Of a stretch of DNA of 64,000 nucleotides, positions 48,471 through 58,957 are shown one piece after another. This stretch comes from Saccharomycopsis malanga (taxonomy: Eukaryota; Ascomycota; Saccharomycetes; Ascoideales; Saccharomycopsidaceae): contig CP025322.1 in the NCBI GenBank assembly GCA_004014935.1, forward strand, positions 2,046,001 through 2,110,000. Direction: 5' to 3'. Both the position numbers and the translations under genes were made by a program. The notes under the pieces are model-generated. The model was not told the DNA's origin. It saw only the letters and a program-made list of their open reading frames with translations, and did not search any database. Every line of letters starts with the position of its first letter. Position 1 is the first letter of the stretch.

Positions 48471-51305
48471 ATGAGCAGTAGCAAGGGCAAGCGTAATAGC
48501 TCGCTTTTTAAAAGAAACTCTCTCCGGTTTTTTGGGTCTGTGTTTTCTGACTCGCCCAATTCGTCAAATGGCAACTCCAATAATGGTGGCACTAGCAATC
48601 TTGCGCCAATTCCACAGCATCCAGAATCATCAAGACTGGCAAGTTCGAAACTTAGTAGGAAGTCCTCGATAGCCTCGCGATTATCATCTAGTGGGAGATC
48701 TAATGCGGATTCGAAATTGACCAACAAGTCGTCATTTGTAAATTTGAATGGTACTTGTACAATTCCTCAGACAAATAGCACTTCTATAGTAACTCCACTG
48801 GCTGTTTCCAACCTCTCCCTCAATAGCGACCAAGGAAAACGATTATCCACCAAACCATTGAGACGTAAGCCTCCGCCTAAAAGCGACGATGGCACGATTA
48901 TAGCAGATTATTATGGGCACCAGGAGTCGGCAGCAAATCCAAGGGGCCATATAAGAACCAAGTCAGAAATTGAAGAATTGCAAGACCAAGTAGATGCTTT
49001 GATACAAAGTAATCAGAAGTTGGATAAAATCGACACAAGCGTAGCTAGAAACGGGTCACAATATAGCACGACTCAACCACCTAGTCTGGTTTACGATGAT
49101 ACACCTCTGGACATTCAGAACAGCAACTTGAGTGCTCCGTTGGAAAGTCGGAATAATTTCAGTTTTGTTAGCAGCGCAAAAACTGGCACTGACGATAGTT
49201 CAGTGGGTCTAAATGTTGCTGAAAAAAGTAGTAAAGATGATAATTCTCTACAGCCGGTAAATTCGCACCAATCGTTCATAGACCAAGCCCGTAGATCCAG
49301 CGAGAATTTGGATGAGTTAATCAATGAAAACCACCAAAGATTGAAAGCAGAACATGATATAATCGATAAGCAATTGCTACTTTTATCGCCGAAAAACCGA
49401 GGGGCCGAAGAACATGAAGAATATAAGAGAAGAAGCTTACTATTCCATGGCCAGGGACTGGATAATCAATTTGACGATACCCAGTTGCCTGAAAATGATG
49501 ACAACTTGTTCGAAAACGATGATACGTTTGTTAAAGACACCACGTTAGCTACAGTGGAGCCGTTTCCTCGTAATTACCAGCAACCATACCCAGAACATCT
49601 TGACGATAGCCAGCTTTTCGGAAATCCTAACAGTACATTTCTGTCTAGTAGTGTAAATGTCGATGAGTTTACAGATGCCCTGGAAAATAACAATACCACA
49701 AGAGAAACTGTTCCAATGCCCGGTGGGTATGTTAACTCGGCAAATAAAAACTTCAGATTGGAGCCAGATGAGTTTAACTTTGTAAATACTGCTCTTTCGC
49801 CTCCTTCACCAAACGTTCAAAGATCGAGAGGAACTTCTGTAGGACAATACTCTAATGCTGACACTTATCAAGGTAATAATTATAATTCTAGTCTGATTGA
49901 TGATTCTAATTATCCAATTGATGATTCTAATGATCCAATTGATGATTCTAATTATCCAGTTAATGACTCTAATGATCCGATCGATTCATATTCTAATGAA
50001 AACCAATTCAATCATCAACATGATCTTCCTCTGAATGAAGAGTTAAATGCTGTCAATGATTATAGTCCATTCCATCCTGATCCGTCATTAACACACGCAC
50101 CTACCATGCAATCGGTAACCAATTCCACCATCAGCACAGGGCCTGATGATGAACTCAACTTTGTTCCTCGATCTCAAGTGTATAGTCCGTATGGGTTGGA
50201 AGACACAGTACGCCCTCGTAAAATGGTAGTAGCCAACAATGTCACGGACGACGAGAACACCGATGAAGAGAATGTTGATGATGAAAGAGACGTCACTGAC
50301 ACAGAAGTCAATCAATATACTCCTGAACCTTCATTGCGGGAGTTTTCTAGTGAATCTGGCTTTTCGCCTGCACGTAGTTTTGGCTCTCCTATTACCAGCA
50401 CTGCTTGGAGTAGTCAGAACGGCAAGTCATACCACAATCAGCAAATGGACTTGAACAAACCGCAAGAGCCATATTATGAACGCAAAGATCGAGTGATATC
50501 ATCAGAAATCAGAGGCGGCAGTAAAATAAGCTCTGGACTTCCCACCAGACTCTCCAATCCACATTTACCCAAAAGTGTGTATGAACCAATAGAAAAGCTC
50601 GCTCGGCTGGAAGTGAAGAAACCTATTCCCAGCAAAAACAATTATCCTGGCTTTGGAGAAAAATGCTCCTATGTAGAAATCATTCGACAAAGAACAATGT
50701 GTGCTAATACCACCACTGAAAACAGAAAATGGAACTTGCCTGTGGGTATACGTCCCATTGACCAGAAAAGCATGCGTCGTAAATCCGGCGCTCTTCTGCC
50801 TGCTCTCAAGCATAGATTGGGTTACCGAAACGATATTAAACACGTCTCGTTGCAACCTAGACTTTTGGCTACCGGCGACGATGAAGACGACACTGCTGGA
50901 GAAGGCACTATTCTTGCTCAAAACGAACCCGCTCGCAATAGAATCAGTTTTGATGGTTCTGCTCTCAATGTCAAGTCATCATCAGACAAAGATGTCGTCC
51001 CAACTCGTAATACTAGTAGTGATGAAGATGACGATGATTTGTTTGCTGAATTTGCTGATGATATCAATCAAGTCAATGCAACAACCACTAACACTAGTGT
51101 TCCTACTAGCAACAACTTGTCGGTCCATAATGACTCAGATTCCCAGAAAAATAGCCCCAACTCCTCCGTAAACTACGAGGGAACCCCTACTACTCCATCA
51201 TTAAACCGCTTCGAAAGCGTACGCAGTGGCAATATTGCCACCAGCTCAGGCTACGGTATGGGTGGGGGTTTGTTTGTTGCTAATCCCGATACCGACAGTG
51301 ATTGA
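48471..51305 (+). CDS. Large low-complexity protein, unrecognised
   Basis: I cannot place this 944-residue protein. The N terminus is basic and Ser-rich (KRNSSLFKRNSLRFFGSVF), a style found in cortical or membrane-associated yeast proteins. A short heptad segment lies around 163-185 (EIEELQDQVDALIQ). A tandem stretch of 7-residue units of the type IDDSNYP lies at about 475-505. The best conserved-looking part is near 700-800 (KKPIPSKNNYPGFGEKCSYV, RKWNLPVGIRP, ALKHRLGYRNDIKHVSLQPR). The C terminus is acidic, then Ser/Asn-rich. There is no signal peptide or membrane helix. The ATG at 48471 follows a T-rich leader. Confidence 0.75.
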   Translation: MSSSKGKRNSSLFKRNSLRFFGSVFSDSPNSSNGNSNNGGTSNLAPIPQHPESSRLASSKLSRKSSIASRLSSSGRSNADSKLTNKSSFVNLNGTCTIPQTNSTSIVTPLAVSNLSLNSDQGKRLSTKPLRRKPPPKSDDGTIIADYYGHQESAANPRGHIRTKSEIEELQDQVDALIQSNQKLDKIDTSVARNGSQYSTTQPPSLVYDDTPLDIQNSNLSAPLESRNNFSFVSSAKTGTDDSSVGLNVAEKSSKDDNSLQPVNSHQSFIDQARRSSENLDELINENHQRLKAEHDIIDKQLLLLSPKNRGAEEHEEYKRRSLLFHGQGLDNQFDDTQLPENDDNLFENDDTFVKDTTLATVEPFPRNYQQPYPEHLDDSQLFGNPNSTFLSSSVNVDEFTDALENNNTTRETVPMPGGYVNSANKNFRLEPDEFNFVNTALSPPSPNVQRSRGTSVGQYSNADTYQGNNYNSSLIDDSNYPIDDSNDPIDDSNYPVNDSNDPIDSYSNENQFNHQHDLPLNEELNAVNDYSPFHPDPSLTHAPTMQSVTNSTISTGPDDELNFVPRSQVYSPYGLEDTVRPRKMVVANNVTDDENTDEENVDDERDVTDTEVNQYTPEPSLREFSSESGFSPARSFGSPITSTAWSSQNGKSYHNQQMDLNKPQEPYYERKDRVISSEIRGGSKISSGLPTRLSNPHLPKSVYEPIEKLARLEVKKPIPSKNNYPGFGEKCSYVEIIRQRTMCANTTTENRKWNLPVGIRPIDQKSMRRKSGALLPALKHRLGYRNDIKHVSLQPRLLATGDDEDDTAGEGTILAQNEPARNRISFDGSALNVKSSSDKDVVPTRNTSSDEDDDDLFAEFADDINQVNATTTNTSVPTSNNLSVHNDSDSQKNSPNSSVNYEGTPTTPSLNRFESVRSGNIATSSGYGMGGGLFVANPDTDSD

Positions 51306-51602
51306 TTTGTTTCGCTTTTATTTTGATTTTTTGATTGTTTGATTTTTTGTTTTTTGTGTTCTTTATTTTGCTCTGCTACTTTTGCCCACTCACTTCTGAT
51401 ATACTTTTATTCGCTTTGTTCTTTCATATTGTACAATTAATTGATCCGTTTTTTCTTGGCCATTTGAATATAATCAACCATTTTTTACTCCGTGAAACAT
51501 TCTCTAATCTTTTTAAGGTTGTATTTTTTAACTACAATTATCCATGTTTGGTTTTCCAAAAGTAAGAATTTCATCAAGCAAGAGGTCGAAAATGCAAATA
51601 TA

Positions 51603-51624
51603 TCATAAAATCTTATATTTCGAG
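51603..51624 (-). repeat. SINE tail stub
   Basis: TCATAAAATCTTATATTTCG is the terminal sequence of a minus-strand copy, cut off by the head of the plus-strand copy that follows. Confidence 0.5.
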
Positions 51625-51930
51625 CAGCCACTGGGCCATTTGGCTCAGTGGTCAGAGCTCTCGAAGAAGAGAAAAACAAGACCTAACAGGAACACGGGTT
51701 CGATTCCCAAGACGACACTTTTACGACGCTGAACGTGATTTCACAGGCAAGTGCAACTGTCTGAAAGATGGCCTAGACAAAAGGCTACTTACTTTCCAAT
51801 TGAGTGACAAGTTTCAGTAGTTTTTTGGGTTTTCCCCACTGTGTTTTACCAGGTTCCGTTAGACACAGCGCGTATATACGAAACTGATATATACTGGGCT
51901 TAAAATATAAGACTATTATTATATTATTGT
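51625..51930 (+). repeat. tRNA-headed SINE-like repeat, young long form
   Basis: Full-length, with perfect A and B boxes and the GATGGCCTAGACAAAAGGC and TTTTTTGGGTTTTCCCCACT body. The core has GACACAGCGCGTATATACG and a short (ATT)n tail. Nearly identical in body to 40151-40471. Tail-to-tail with 52675-52994. Confidence 0.92.
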
Positions 51931-51939
51931 GTTGTATCT

Positions 51940-52112
51940 GATCATTTTATTGATTGTTTGGGCATATGTGATTATTTTTACTGATTATGTGGCATACGTA
52001 ATAATTTTATTGATTATTTGACAAAAGTAATAATTTTATTGATTGTTTGGTAAAATGTGATCATTTTTACTGATTATTTGGTCATACATAATAATTTTAT
52101 TGATTATCTGGG
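51940..52112 (+). repeat. Minisatellite, left block
   Basis: Degenerate repeats of about 30-35 bases: AATTTTATTGATTATTTGG with GTCATAC-type spacers. The same units resume at 52518-52625. Confidence 0.85.
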
Positions 52113-52253
52113 CGTCCCAGTGGAAGTGAGACTCCCAAGCGCAAACGGAGTTCTCCCATGGATGATTCTTCGTTATCACCTTCCAAATCAGACTTGTCCT
52201 TGTATGGAGAGTTTCTCGAGAGTTTGACTGTATTTTTCAACCGATCTTTCTAA
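52113..52253 (+). pseudogene. Captured 3-prime end of an unknown gene
   Basis: An open frame of 46 codons without a start, ending in a normal stop, has coding-like composition (PSGSETPKRKRSSPMDDSSL, then FLESLTVFFNRSF at the end). It abuts the minisatellite on its left, so it looks like the last exon fragment of a gene copied into the array. I do not recognise the parent. Confidence 0.55.
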
Positions 52254-52413
52254 TAATTAATTAAAGAATTTTTCAAAAATAAATAATAAGATAATTACAA
52301 AAATACATGAAAGAAATGAAATGTAGAAAGATCAAAATACTACAAATATACAACCTGAGAACTGCTGAACGCAAAATCCAAACCCTAATTAACTGATAAA
52401 GCCACACAACCAA

Positions 52414-52521
52414 TTATAAACCGATACCTCTTCCATTAACGATAGAGGAGTAAACCGACAAGATCTTCTTGCGTTTCTCCCGGTTTGCTGGAAACTGTTC
52501 TTGGAAACCTTTGATCAACAT
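52414..52521 (-). pseudogene. Captured 3-prime end of a second, convergent gene
   Basis: On the minus strand 35 codons ending in a stop read MLIKGFQEQFPANREKRKKI and end IVNGRGIGL. It is coding-like, abuts the right minisatellite block, and is convergent to the fragment at 52113-52253, with an AT-rich gap of 160 bases. The pair looks like the junction of two convergent genes copied as one piece of about 410 bases. Confidence 0.55.
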
Positions 52522-52625
52522 TTGGTCATACATAATAATTTTATTGATTATGTGGGCATACGTGATCATTTTTACTGGTTGTTTGGTAATACGTAGAAAT
52601 TTTATTGATTATTTGGTCATAGAGT
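52518..52625 (+). repeat. Minisatellite, right block
   Basis: Three to four units of the array that is interrupted at 52112: TTTGGTCATACATAATAATT and TTATTGATTATGTGG variants. Confidence 0.8.
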
Positions 52626-52674
52626 ACGCATAGAGATGTAATAATTATTATTATGAATATTCATTTTTTTATAG

Positions 52675-52675
52675 A

Positions 52676-52714
<39 letters not shown>

Positions 52715-52994
52715 CTTATATTTCAAGCCCAGTACATATCAGTTCCGTATGTCTAACGGAACCTGGTAAAACGCAGTGGGGAAAACCCAAAAAACTACTG
52801 AAACTTGTCACTCAATTGGAAAGTAAGTAGCCTTTTGTCTAGGCCATCTTTCAGACAGTTGCACTTGCCTGTGAAATCACGTTCAGCGTCGTAAAAGTGT
52901 CGTCTTGGGAATCGAACCCGTGTTCCTGTTAGGTCTTGTTTTTCTCTCTCTGAGAGGACGGACCACTGAGCCAAATGGCCCAGTGCTCAGTGGC
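52675..52994 (-). repeat. tRNA-headed SINE-like repeat, young long form
   Basis: Full-length minus-strand copy of the young subfamily (CCCCACTG, AAAACCCAAAAAACTACTG on the plus strand), with an intact B box and a long (AAT)n tail of about 40 bases. Part of the core (CGTATATACG) is deleted. Confidence 0.9.
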
Positions 52995-53131
52995 TAATAT
53001 TAATACACTTTAATTTTTCTACATTCTGCAATTTACCAATATTACAAAGCAGCACACACATCGCTAGCGAAATATGACAATATGTAATTTTATTGAATAT
53101 ATACAACGAAACTGAAATAGCGTTTGACATA

Positions 53132-55192
53132 TCACACTGCCCACGTTTTTATTATGCCATCCAGATAACCACCTATCAAATAGCCTTCTTTGTAACGAGC
53201 ATATTTAGCAATGGCGGAGTAAGAGTCTTCAGTTGGGGCAAGCTCTGGAGCATTTTGCTGATTCACCCGGTCGTACACATTGATAGAACGATTTCCATTA
53301 GTGAATACAATACGTTGTGAGTCAAATTGTAAACTGTGGATAGGCGCGTCGTAAACCAAATTGTCTTGTATTTTACCCATTCGCAAGTCCCAGACTTTGA
53401 TGGTTTGATCTTCGGAGCCCGTAATTAAAGATTTATCGTCGAATTGCAAGCAGGTCACGGGGCCTGTGTGGCCAGTGAGAGACCGAATGACGTCTCCAGA
53501 CCTCAAATCCCAAAGCCGGACTATGCCATCGGCGGTTCCAGAAGCCAAAGCGGCGGAATAACACTGTAGAGCGCCTATAAAGGGGGTCTCTGACGTGTGA
53601 TTATGGGCAAACGAGCCCTGGTATGTGGGTATGGATGCTTCTAAAGGAGATGTTGCCGCGGCGGCAGCAGCAGCCTGGTTGGTGACCCATAAGACATCAA
53701 GGGTTTGTAGACAATGACCGGTGTTCATGTCCCACTGGCGGATTGTGCGGTCTGAGGAGCCTGAGATGAGATTGACATTATCAAAATGCAAAGCGGTGAT
53801 CTCGTCGATATGCGACTCGAATGTATATATACAAGGGTTGATATCCTCCTCAGAGTCTACAGCAGGCTGTTCGGTTTCGATTTCGTACTCCTTGTTGGCG
53901 ATTCTCGACAAATCCCAAAGCTTGAGATTGCTATCCTCGCTCCCGGTTACCAACAAGTTGTCGTCCATTTGCATACAGCGGACAGGCATGTCGTGTCCCT
54001 CGAGAAGTGCCATGCACTTTTGAGTGCTGAGGTCCCACACACGTACAGTGCTGTCAAGCGACGAGCTGACCAATGTCCCAAACGGGTAGTCAAAATCAAA
54101 GCATGTGATTTGCTGTTCGTGGGCATGGAAACTGGCAATCTGAGTTCCGCTGGAATAGTAAGTCTGGAGAGTTGGTTTGATTTTGCGGTTTTTGGAGGAT
54201 ATTTTGTGAAACTTGGGCGGTTTTTTCTGTAGCGATGTGTATATGGACTGTGACATCAAAGGGGTTTCATCTTCAGAATCATCTATCAAAGCATAATCTT
54301 CGGAACTGGTGTCGTTGCTTTTTTCGGGTTCTTCGAAACTGATTTTCTTCTCGGAACCATTATTAGTGGTAGGCTTATTTTCCATGTCTGTTCCGCTTTC
54401 AAGCGTGCTGATCTTGGAGGAGATCTCCTGGATGCAATTTTCCAAGTAAATTTCGTCTTTTTCTATTTTGGCAACTTTCTGGAAGACAGAGTCGCGCATT
54501 TGCAAGAGTTTTTCGATTTTCCCGTCGATTTCCTTGATTTCCGTCGCGTTGAGGTTCTTTTTGATCTCAAGATAATGCATTTTTTGGAGTATCTTGTGTT
54601 TGTACTGCTTGAGATTCTTTATGCTTTTGGACTGTTTGATTTGTTTGGAGGAAATGTCAATGGGAAGTGGGTTGTTTAGCTTTTTCTCAATAAGGGTGCG
54701 GTTTTTCTCGTCATTGTCTACAGTTAAGAGTTTCTGATTGTGGAATTTCAAACCGTCCAAATTGAGTTCTTTGAAAATATACAATTCTTCATCGACCTGA
54801 GGAATCGAAGCATTGAAGCCTTGGAATAGCGTGTATGAGCCATCATCACTCAAGCTGCCTTCCTGCGGTATTTCGTTCAAAAGATCATCTGAAATATGCG
54901 TGAGCGCTCTATAACTGATCTCGTCTTTGCTGAAGCTGAAACGAAGCAATTCGCTTGGCGCCTTCTTGCTACGGAAATTTACAGACTCCTGTTTCTGCCG
55001 GTGCTTGTGTGGGCTGATCAACGTGTCGTAGATCGCCTTCTGATAATGCGTAGAATTCAACAATATATTATTTGATCCAGAATTATTATTCATGAGCGCC
55101 GAGGCCGTCGACGTCACTGCTTTGGAAAGCCGTGTCGTGGCTGAAATCAAATCCTCGGCGTTCCGACTATTGCCATTGCTATTATGGGACAT
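53132..55192 (-). CDS. MDV1: Mitochondrial fission adaptor Mdv1 (WD40)
   Basis: This 686-residue protein links Fis1 to the dynamin Dnm1 at mitochondrial division sites. The N-terminal region (1-185) would bind Fis1. A coiled coil follows (about 190-275, KKNLNATEIKEIDGKIEKLL), then an acidic linker. A WD40 propeller runs from about 350 to the end, with clear blades such as LVSSSLDSTVRVWDL, LVTGSEDSNLKLWDL, LISGSSDRTIRQWDM, LASGTADGIVRLWDL and LITGSEDQTIKVWDL. An Ala-rich loop (WVTNQAAAAAAATSPL) interrupts the propeller. A paralogous Caf4-type assignment is possible in post-duplication yeasts; for a single gene Mdv1 is the usual name. Confidence 0.88.
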   Translation of the reverse strand: MSHNSNGNSRNAEDLISATTRLSKAVTSTASALMNNNSGSNNILLNSTHYQKAIYDTLISPHKHRQKQESVNFRSKKAPSELLRFSFSKDEISYRALTHISDDLLNEIPQEGSLSDDGSYTLFQGFNASIPQVDEELYIFKELNLDGLKFHNQKLLTVDNDEKNRTLIEKKLNNPLPIDISSKQIKQSKSIKNLKQYKHKILQKMHYLEIKKNLNATEIKEIDGKIEKLLQMRDSVFQKVAKIEKDEIYLENCIQEISSKISTLESGTDMENKPTTNNGSEKKISFEEPEKSNDTSSEDYALIDDSEDETPLMSQSIYTSLQKKPPKFHKISSKNRKIKPTLQTYYSSGTQIASFHAHEQQITCFDFDYPFGTLVSSSLDSTVRVWDLSTQKCMALLEGHDMPVRCMQMDDNLLVTGSEDSNLKLWDLSRIANKEYEIETEQPAVDSEEDINPCIYTFESHIDEITALHFDNVNLISGSSDRTIRQWDMNTGHCLQTLDVLWVTNQAAAAAAATSPLEASIPTYQGSFAHNHTSETPFIGALQCYSAALASGTADGIVRLWDLRSGDVIRSLTGHTGPVTCLQFDDKSLITGSEDQTIKVWDLRMGKIQDNLVYDAPIHSLQFDSQRIVFTNGNRSINVYDRVNQQNAPELAPTEDSYSAIAKYARYKEGYLIGGYLDGIIKTWAV

Positions 55193-55579
55193 TGGTCCAG
55201 TGGTGATGGATAAACTCCTCTCAATACGAAAAATAATCGAAAAAAAAAAAAAAAAAAATAGTGAAAATAAACTAGTACAATCTCGTGTTTTTCGCCAATG
55301 TTTCCAGACCTAAAACCCCCATAAAGTCTCTCTGCACCGCGTATCCTCCTGCAAATTGTTCCACCATATATCCTTTGCCTCTGGATACCAATTCTCACTA
55401 GCTTAATAGTGATGACGGCTATATGGCGAAAAAACGCCTGCAAAATTTCAGGTTGCGGCAACCGTGTTAGGCAGCTCTGTGGTCGTGCGGGTAACACGGC
55501 ACTTGTTGGCCATACAGTGGAGATTAATGGCAATTTTAAATGATAAAACTAGGAGTTTGATTTAATGGGTAGTTAAACT

Positions 55580-55740
55580 ATAATAGTAAGAATAATCTTA
55601 TATTTCGAGCCCTGCTAATAAAACCCTATAATGTCCTGTTAATCAAAATCTTCCTACCAATTGGTTGGAAAGTAAGCCCTAGACTTTTGTGTAGGTCGTA
55701 TTTCAGACAGTTCCAGTTGCCTAAACCACGTTGATAGTTA
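55580..55740 (-). repeat. tRNA-headed SINE-like repeat, head lost and core deleted
   Basis: Body with GTCTGAAATACGACC, AAAGTCTAGGGCTTAC and GGGTTTTATTAG, plus the terminal GGGCTCGAAATATAAGATTA. Similar words of about 20 bases (TTGATTTAATGGGTAGT around 55557 and TTGATCTAATGGGTAGT around 55768) flank it and could be an old target-site duplication. Confidence 0.75.
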
Positions 55741-56435
55741 AATTGGTAAAAAACTAAAGCTATTTGATCTAATGGGTAGTAAAATTAGTAAAAAAACAAA
55801 AGTAGTTATTCAGCATATCTTGTCAAATGTCTGTATCTAAACCACTAAAGGTGTGTTCAAACTATTTTCAAATTACTGGCACAACCTATAAAACAAATTT
55901 TTCAACCTGCTTTCGACTCTTTGATTCGTAAGGGTGTTAGAATACAATGGAATTGTTATAATATGGTCTTAACATAATAAGGTCTCTTTCTTTAGCTCAT
56001 CGAGTTTCCAGTATTTTAAAGTAATCAGAGGTAATTAATTATTAGACAGAAGTACTCATTGATGATCAAATATCGCCGCCAGTGGAAGTAAACAGACCAA
56101 TGTGCAGAGAGTCTGTTGCCTAAAATAAATATCACTATTATTTTCTTATCACTATTCCACGAAATTCGATACATTTTCTCCACCACAGCAATATTTGCTA
56201 CTTTGCATCATATTACCTTCATCATATGTCTTTTTTAATATTCTCCAAGATTTCATAAAATTACATTTTTGGCTAACGCAGAAGATATTTTTATCAAGTT
56301 TCAAAATTATTCTTTCATTTGATCAATTCAATAAAACGGACTTCATTTTGGATTCTCGGCCAGTTGTAGGCTATTATATCTTCATTATAACTTGAAATGC
56401 TTTTACAAAATGCAATTACAAAAAGTAAAAAATAG
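55741..56435. other. Gene-free region left of tRNA-Met
   Basis: No gene seen. AT-rich, with nothing identifiable. Confidence 0.35.
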
Positions 56436-56519
56436 TGCTCTCGGCGAGGTTCGAACTCGCGATCTTCAGATTTCTCGCTCTTATGAGACTGACGCCTTAG
56501 CCAACTGGGCCACGAGAAC
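56436..56519 (-). tRNA. tRNA-Met(CAU), elongator type, with a short intron
   Basis: 84 bases on the minus strand. The acceptor GTTCTCG pairs with CGAGAGC (one G-U). The D arm is GCC..GGC. The anticodon loop is CTCATAA with anticodon CAT and the TCAG/CTGA stem typical of elongator Met. The T arm is GCGAG-TTCGAAC-CTCGC. Ten extra bases (AGAGCGAGAA) sit one base after the anticodon, the standard position of a tRNA intron. A T-run follows the 3-prime end as pol III terminator. Confidence 0.85.
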
Positions 56520-57064
56520 AGCACTTTTTTCTTGTGAGAAAAAGATGTTAGTAATGCTGATGGCACTAATGATGGCGTTGGTATATTGGGCATAGACTGT
56601 GTTTCTATATTGAAGTACGTAACATATAACTGTATTTTTGGAAAATTTAGTTTCTCAGATAAAATCAGACAATTCTGTAACAATCCTGTTGCCTAGACAG
56701 CCACAATTTGGTAAATTGAACTTGTTCAATAAAAGACAGGCAATTATAAATATGATTTCTCACTGAATTGATAATACCGTGAATTTAAAAATACCTTTAA
56801 CAAGTAGATTGTTTGTTTAATTTTGATCCTATTTTGCATTTATTTACATGGTATGGCCATATAGCATAGTAAAGAAATCCGGATTGTCATACCTGAAAAT
56901 GAACTCAAGTGGGAGGCAAAGTGACTTCAATTTCTTTAAAATTGCATAACCCAGTTGGCAAGTGATTGAACATGGTATATATAATGATGCTCGATAAATA
57001 CTGGGCCTGTTTGACCTACAGGTTTACTTAAATCATAGTCTAACGTGAGCATTAAAATAATTAT

Positions 57065-58957
57065 TTATGGCAATCTATTCATGATGGACTGTATGACTGC
57101 CTCTGTGGTAGGACAGTTGTCCTGTCTACTGATGTGATAGTGGTCCAAAAGCACTTTCACAATATCGTTAATTTTTGGTATTTTAGAGTCGTATTGGCAG
57201 CAAGAAGTGGAATCGTTGGTTTCTGTGATTAACCAGATGTATTCGTCAATCAAATATCTGACGCCTCGAAGGGCCAAGCTTATCATAACTGATTGGTTTT
57301 CCTGGATAGCTTTGTTATTATTTGACTGACAAAGAGTTGTAAATTTCAAAAGGTCCATAAAGCTTAGAAAACATGAATATTGGATGCATTGAAACTTATC
57401 AAACAGAGTACCGTTTTTAACTATGGAATGGAGGATTTGGAAAAGCGATGTTTGAACCATACTGATAATGACAGCATCTTCTTCAGTAGCAGACTTGGAA
57501 AGGTGTTTATTTTCTTCCAAGATTAAGTTGATTTTGCTGATTAGACTAGGGAGTTTATCGAGGTACACAAGCTTGAAAAATGCCCGACTTTTTTCATTTC
57601 TAATACGTTCACTGGCTACCATGACGTTGTTTAGAAAGAAAGAAACACATTGTTGGAACTTCAAGTTTCCTGATCCCAAATAATCGTCGATAAGCATTGT
57701 GATTAAAATGTTCTCTTCGGCAAGAAGATCAAAAAGATCAGTACTGGCTAGCACAAGCCTACCAAGTATTCCCATTATATTGAATTTTATACTGATATTT
57801 TCATCGTAGATTTTATCCTGGACCAACCGTTCAGTAAGAATCTGAATAAGAATGGCTCCTAGATCCAATTCGTGTAATATAGCCAAATCGTCTGGATTGT
57901 TATGATATACAATTTTATTTATAAATGTTATGACCGCTTCTAGTTTTCTCATTTGATGTCCACCGGATATATATAAGATTTTCTTGCAATGTTTCATTAT
58001 CAAAGAGCTCTTGATAATGGTTTTTCTGTCAGCTTCTGTGGTGGAGGGAGAGGAATAAAGCCGGCAAACTAGCTCGACAATTTGGCAATCAAACTTCTCC
58101 TGATTGAGAGAAATAATCTCTTGTATAGCTTTGATTGTTTTGCTGGTATTCGCAGCACTTGATTCAAACTTTTCCAAAAGAATATTGTTAAGATATGAAA
58201 GCGAATTTTTTATCAATAAATAAGTGAGTTTTTCAACATCACTGGATAATTTTGGGACCACTTCATTATCACTTTTGGCCAGGCAACTTTTTACTATATT
58301 AACACTGTAGCTCATATTCTTTAAAATAATGCTGGTTATCCCCAACTGGTCCATGTTTCGGTTGAGAGTGGTAGAATGCAAACTACTAAGCTCAGACAAC
58401 ACTAACACACAATGGAGTTTCACCAATTCTTGGTCTTTTGCTTTCAATAGCAAAATATCGGACAAATTGCTCAATAGAATTATCTTGAAACTCTCTGCTC
58501 GCAGGATAATATATTTGAACCAGCTCAGATTAAATTCTTTCAATTGTCTCAGTTTCACCATCAAATTGTAGATATTCAATAGAGTAAGCTCGAGAATGCT
58601 TTTCTGAGCTTCGATACAAACACTGTTCTCCATAACATCACTGGTTGTCGAAAGAAGAAGCCCCAATAAGCTGTCAAACACTTTCTTGAAATCAGAATTG
58701 AAAACCACATCTTTTTCGCTCACACCTAATATAATCTTTTTCATCACCCTTAGCGAACTGCTCCTGATATCCAGACTCAGACTACTGAGCATCTCCACCA
58801 AATAGTCAATATGTGAGCTGTTAAAGCTCGCCTTTGCCTCCTCTAGTGGAAAACTGACATTATTGGTAATTATAATCTCCATAGTTGACGATAACATTAT
58901 TTCCGCCTCTGGATCCTCAGGAAAACAGGCGAAAAAAATATAATAAAAATATTTCAT
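57065..58957 (-). CDS. Helical repeat-like protein, unrecognised
   Basis: This 630-residue protein is rich in Leu, Ile, Ser and Asn, predicted as almost entirely helical. Pairs of amphipathic helices about 40 residues apart (for example YLVEMLSSLSLDIRSSSLRV, LNNILLEKFESSAAN, FNIMGILGRLVLASTDLF) suggest an armadillo/HEAT-type solenoid. I do not recognise the family. The first ATG (58957) gives a hydrophobic N terminus (MKYFYYIFFACF); a second ATG at 58897 (MLSSTMEII) is a plausible alternative. Confidence 0.65.
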   Translation of the reverse strand: MKYFYYIFFACFPEDPEAEIMLSSTMEIIITNNVSFPLEEAKASFNSSHIDYLVEMLSSLSLDIRSSSLRVMKKIILGVSEKDVVFNSDFKKVFDSLLGLLLSTTSDVMENSVCIEAQKSILELTLLNIYNLMVKLRQLKEFNLSWFKYIILRAESFKIILLSNLSDILLLKAKDQELVKLHCVLVLSELSSLHSTTLNRNMDQLGITSIILKNMSYSVNIVKSCLAKSDNEVVPKLSSDVEKLTYLLIKNSLSYLNNILLEKFESSAANTSKTIKAIQEIISLNQEKFDCQIVELVCRLYSSPSTTEADRKTIIKSSLIMKHCKKILYISGGHQMRKLEAVITFINKIVYHNNPDDLAILHELDLGAILIQILTERLVQDKIYDENISIKFNIMGILGRLVLASTDLFDLLAEENILITMLIDDYLGSGNLKFQQCVSFFLNNVMVASERIRNEKSRAFFKLVYLDKLPSLISKINLILEENKHLSKSATEEDAVIISMVQTSLFQILHSIVKNGTLFDKFQCIQYSCFLSFMDLLKFTTLCQSNNNKAIQENQSVMISLALRGVRYLIDEYIWLITETNDSTSCCQYDSKIPKINDIVKVLLDHYHISRQDNCPTTEAVIQSIMNRLP

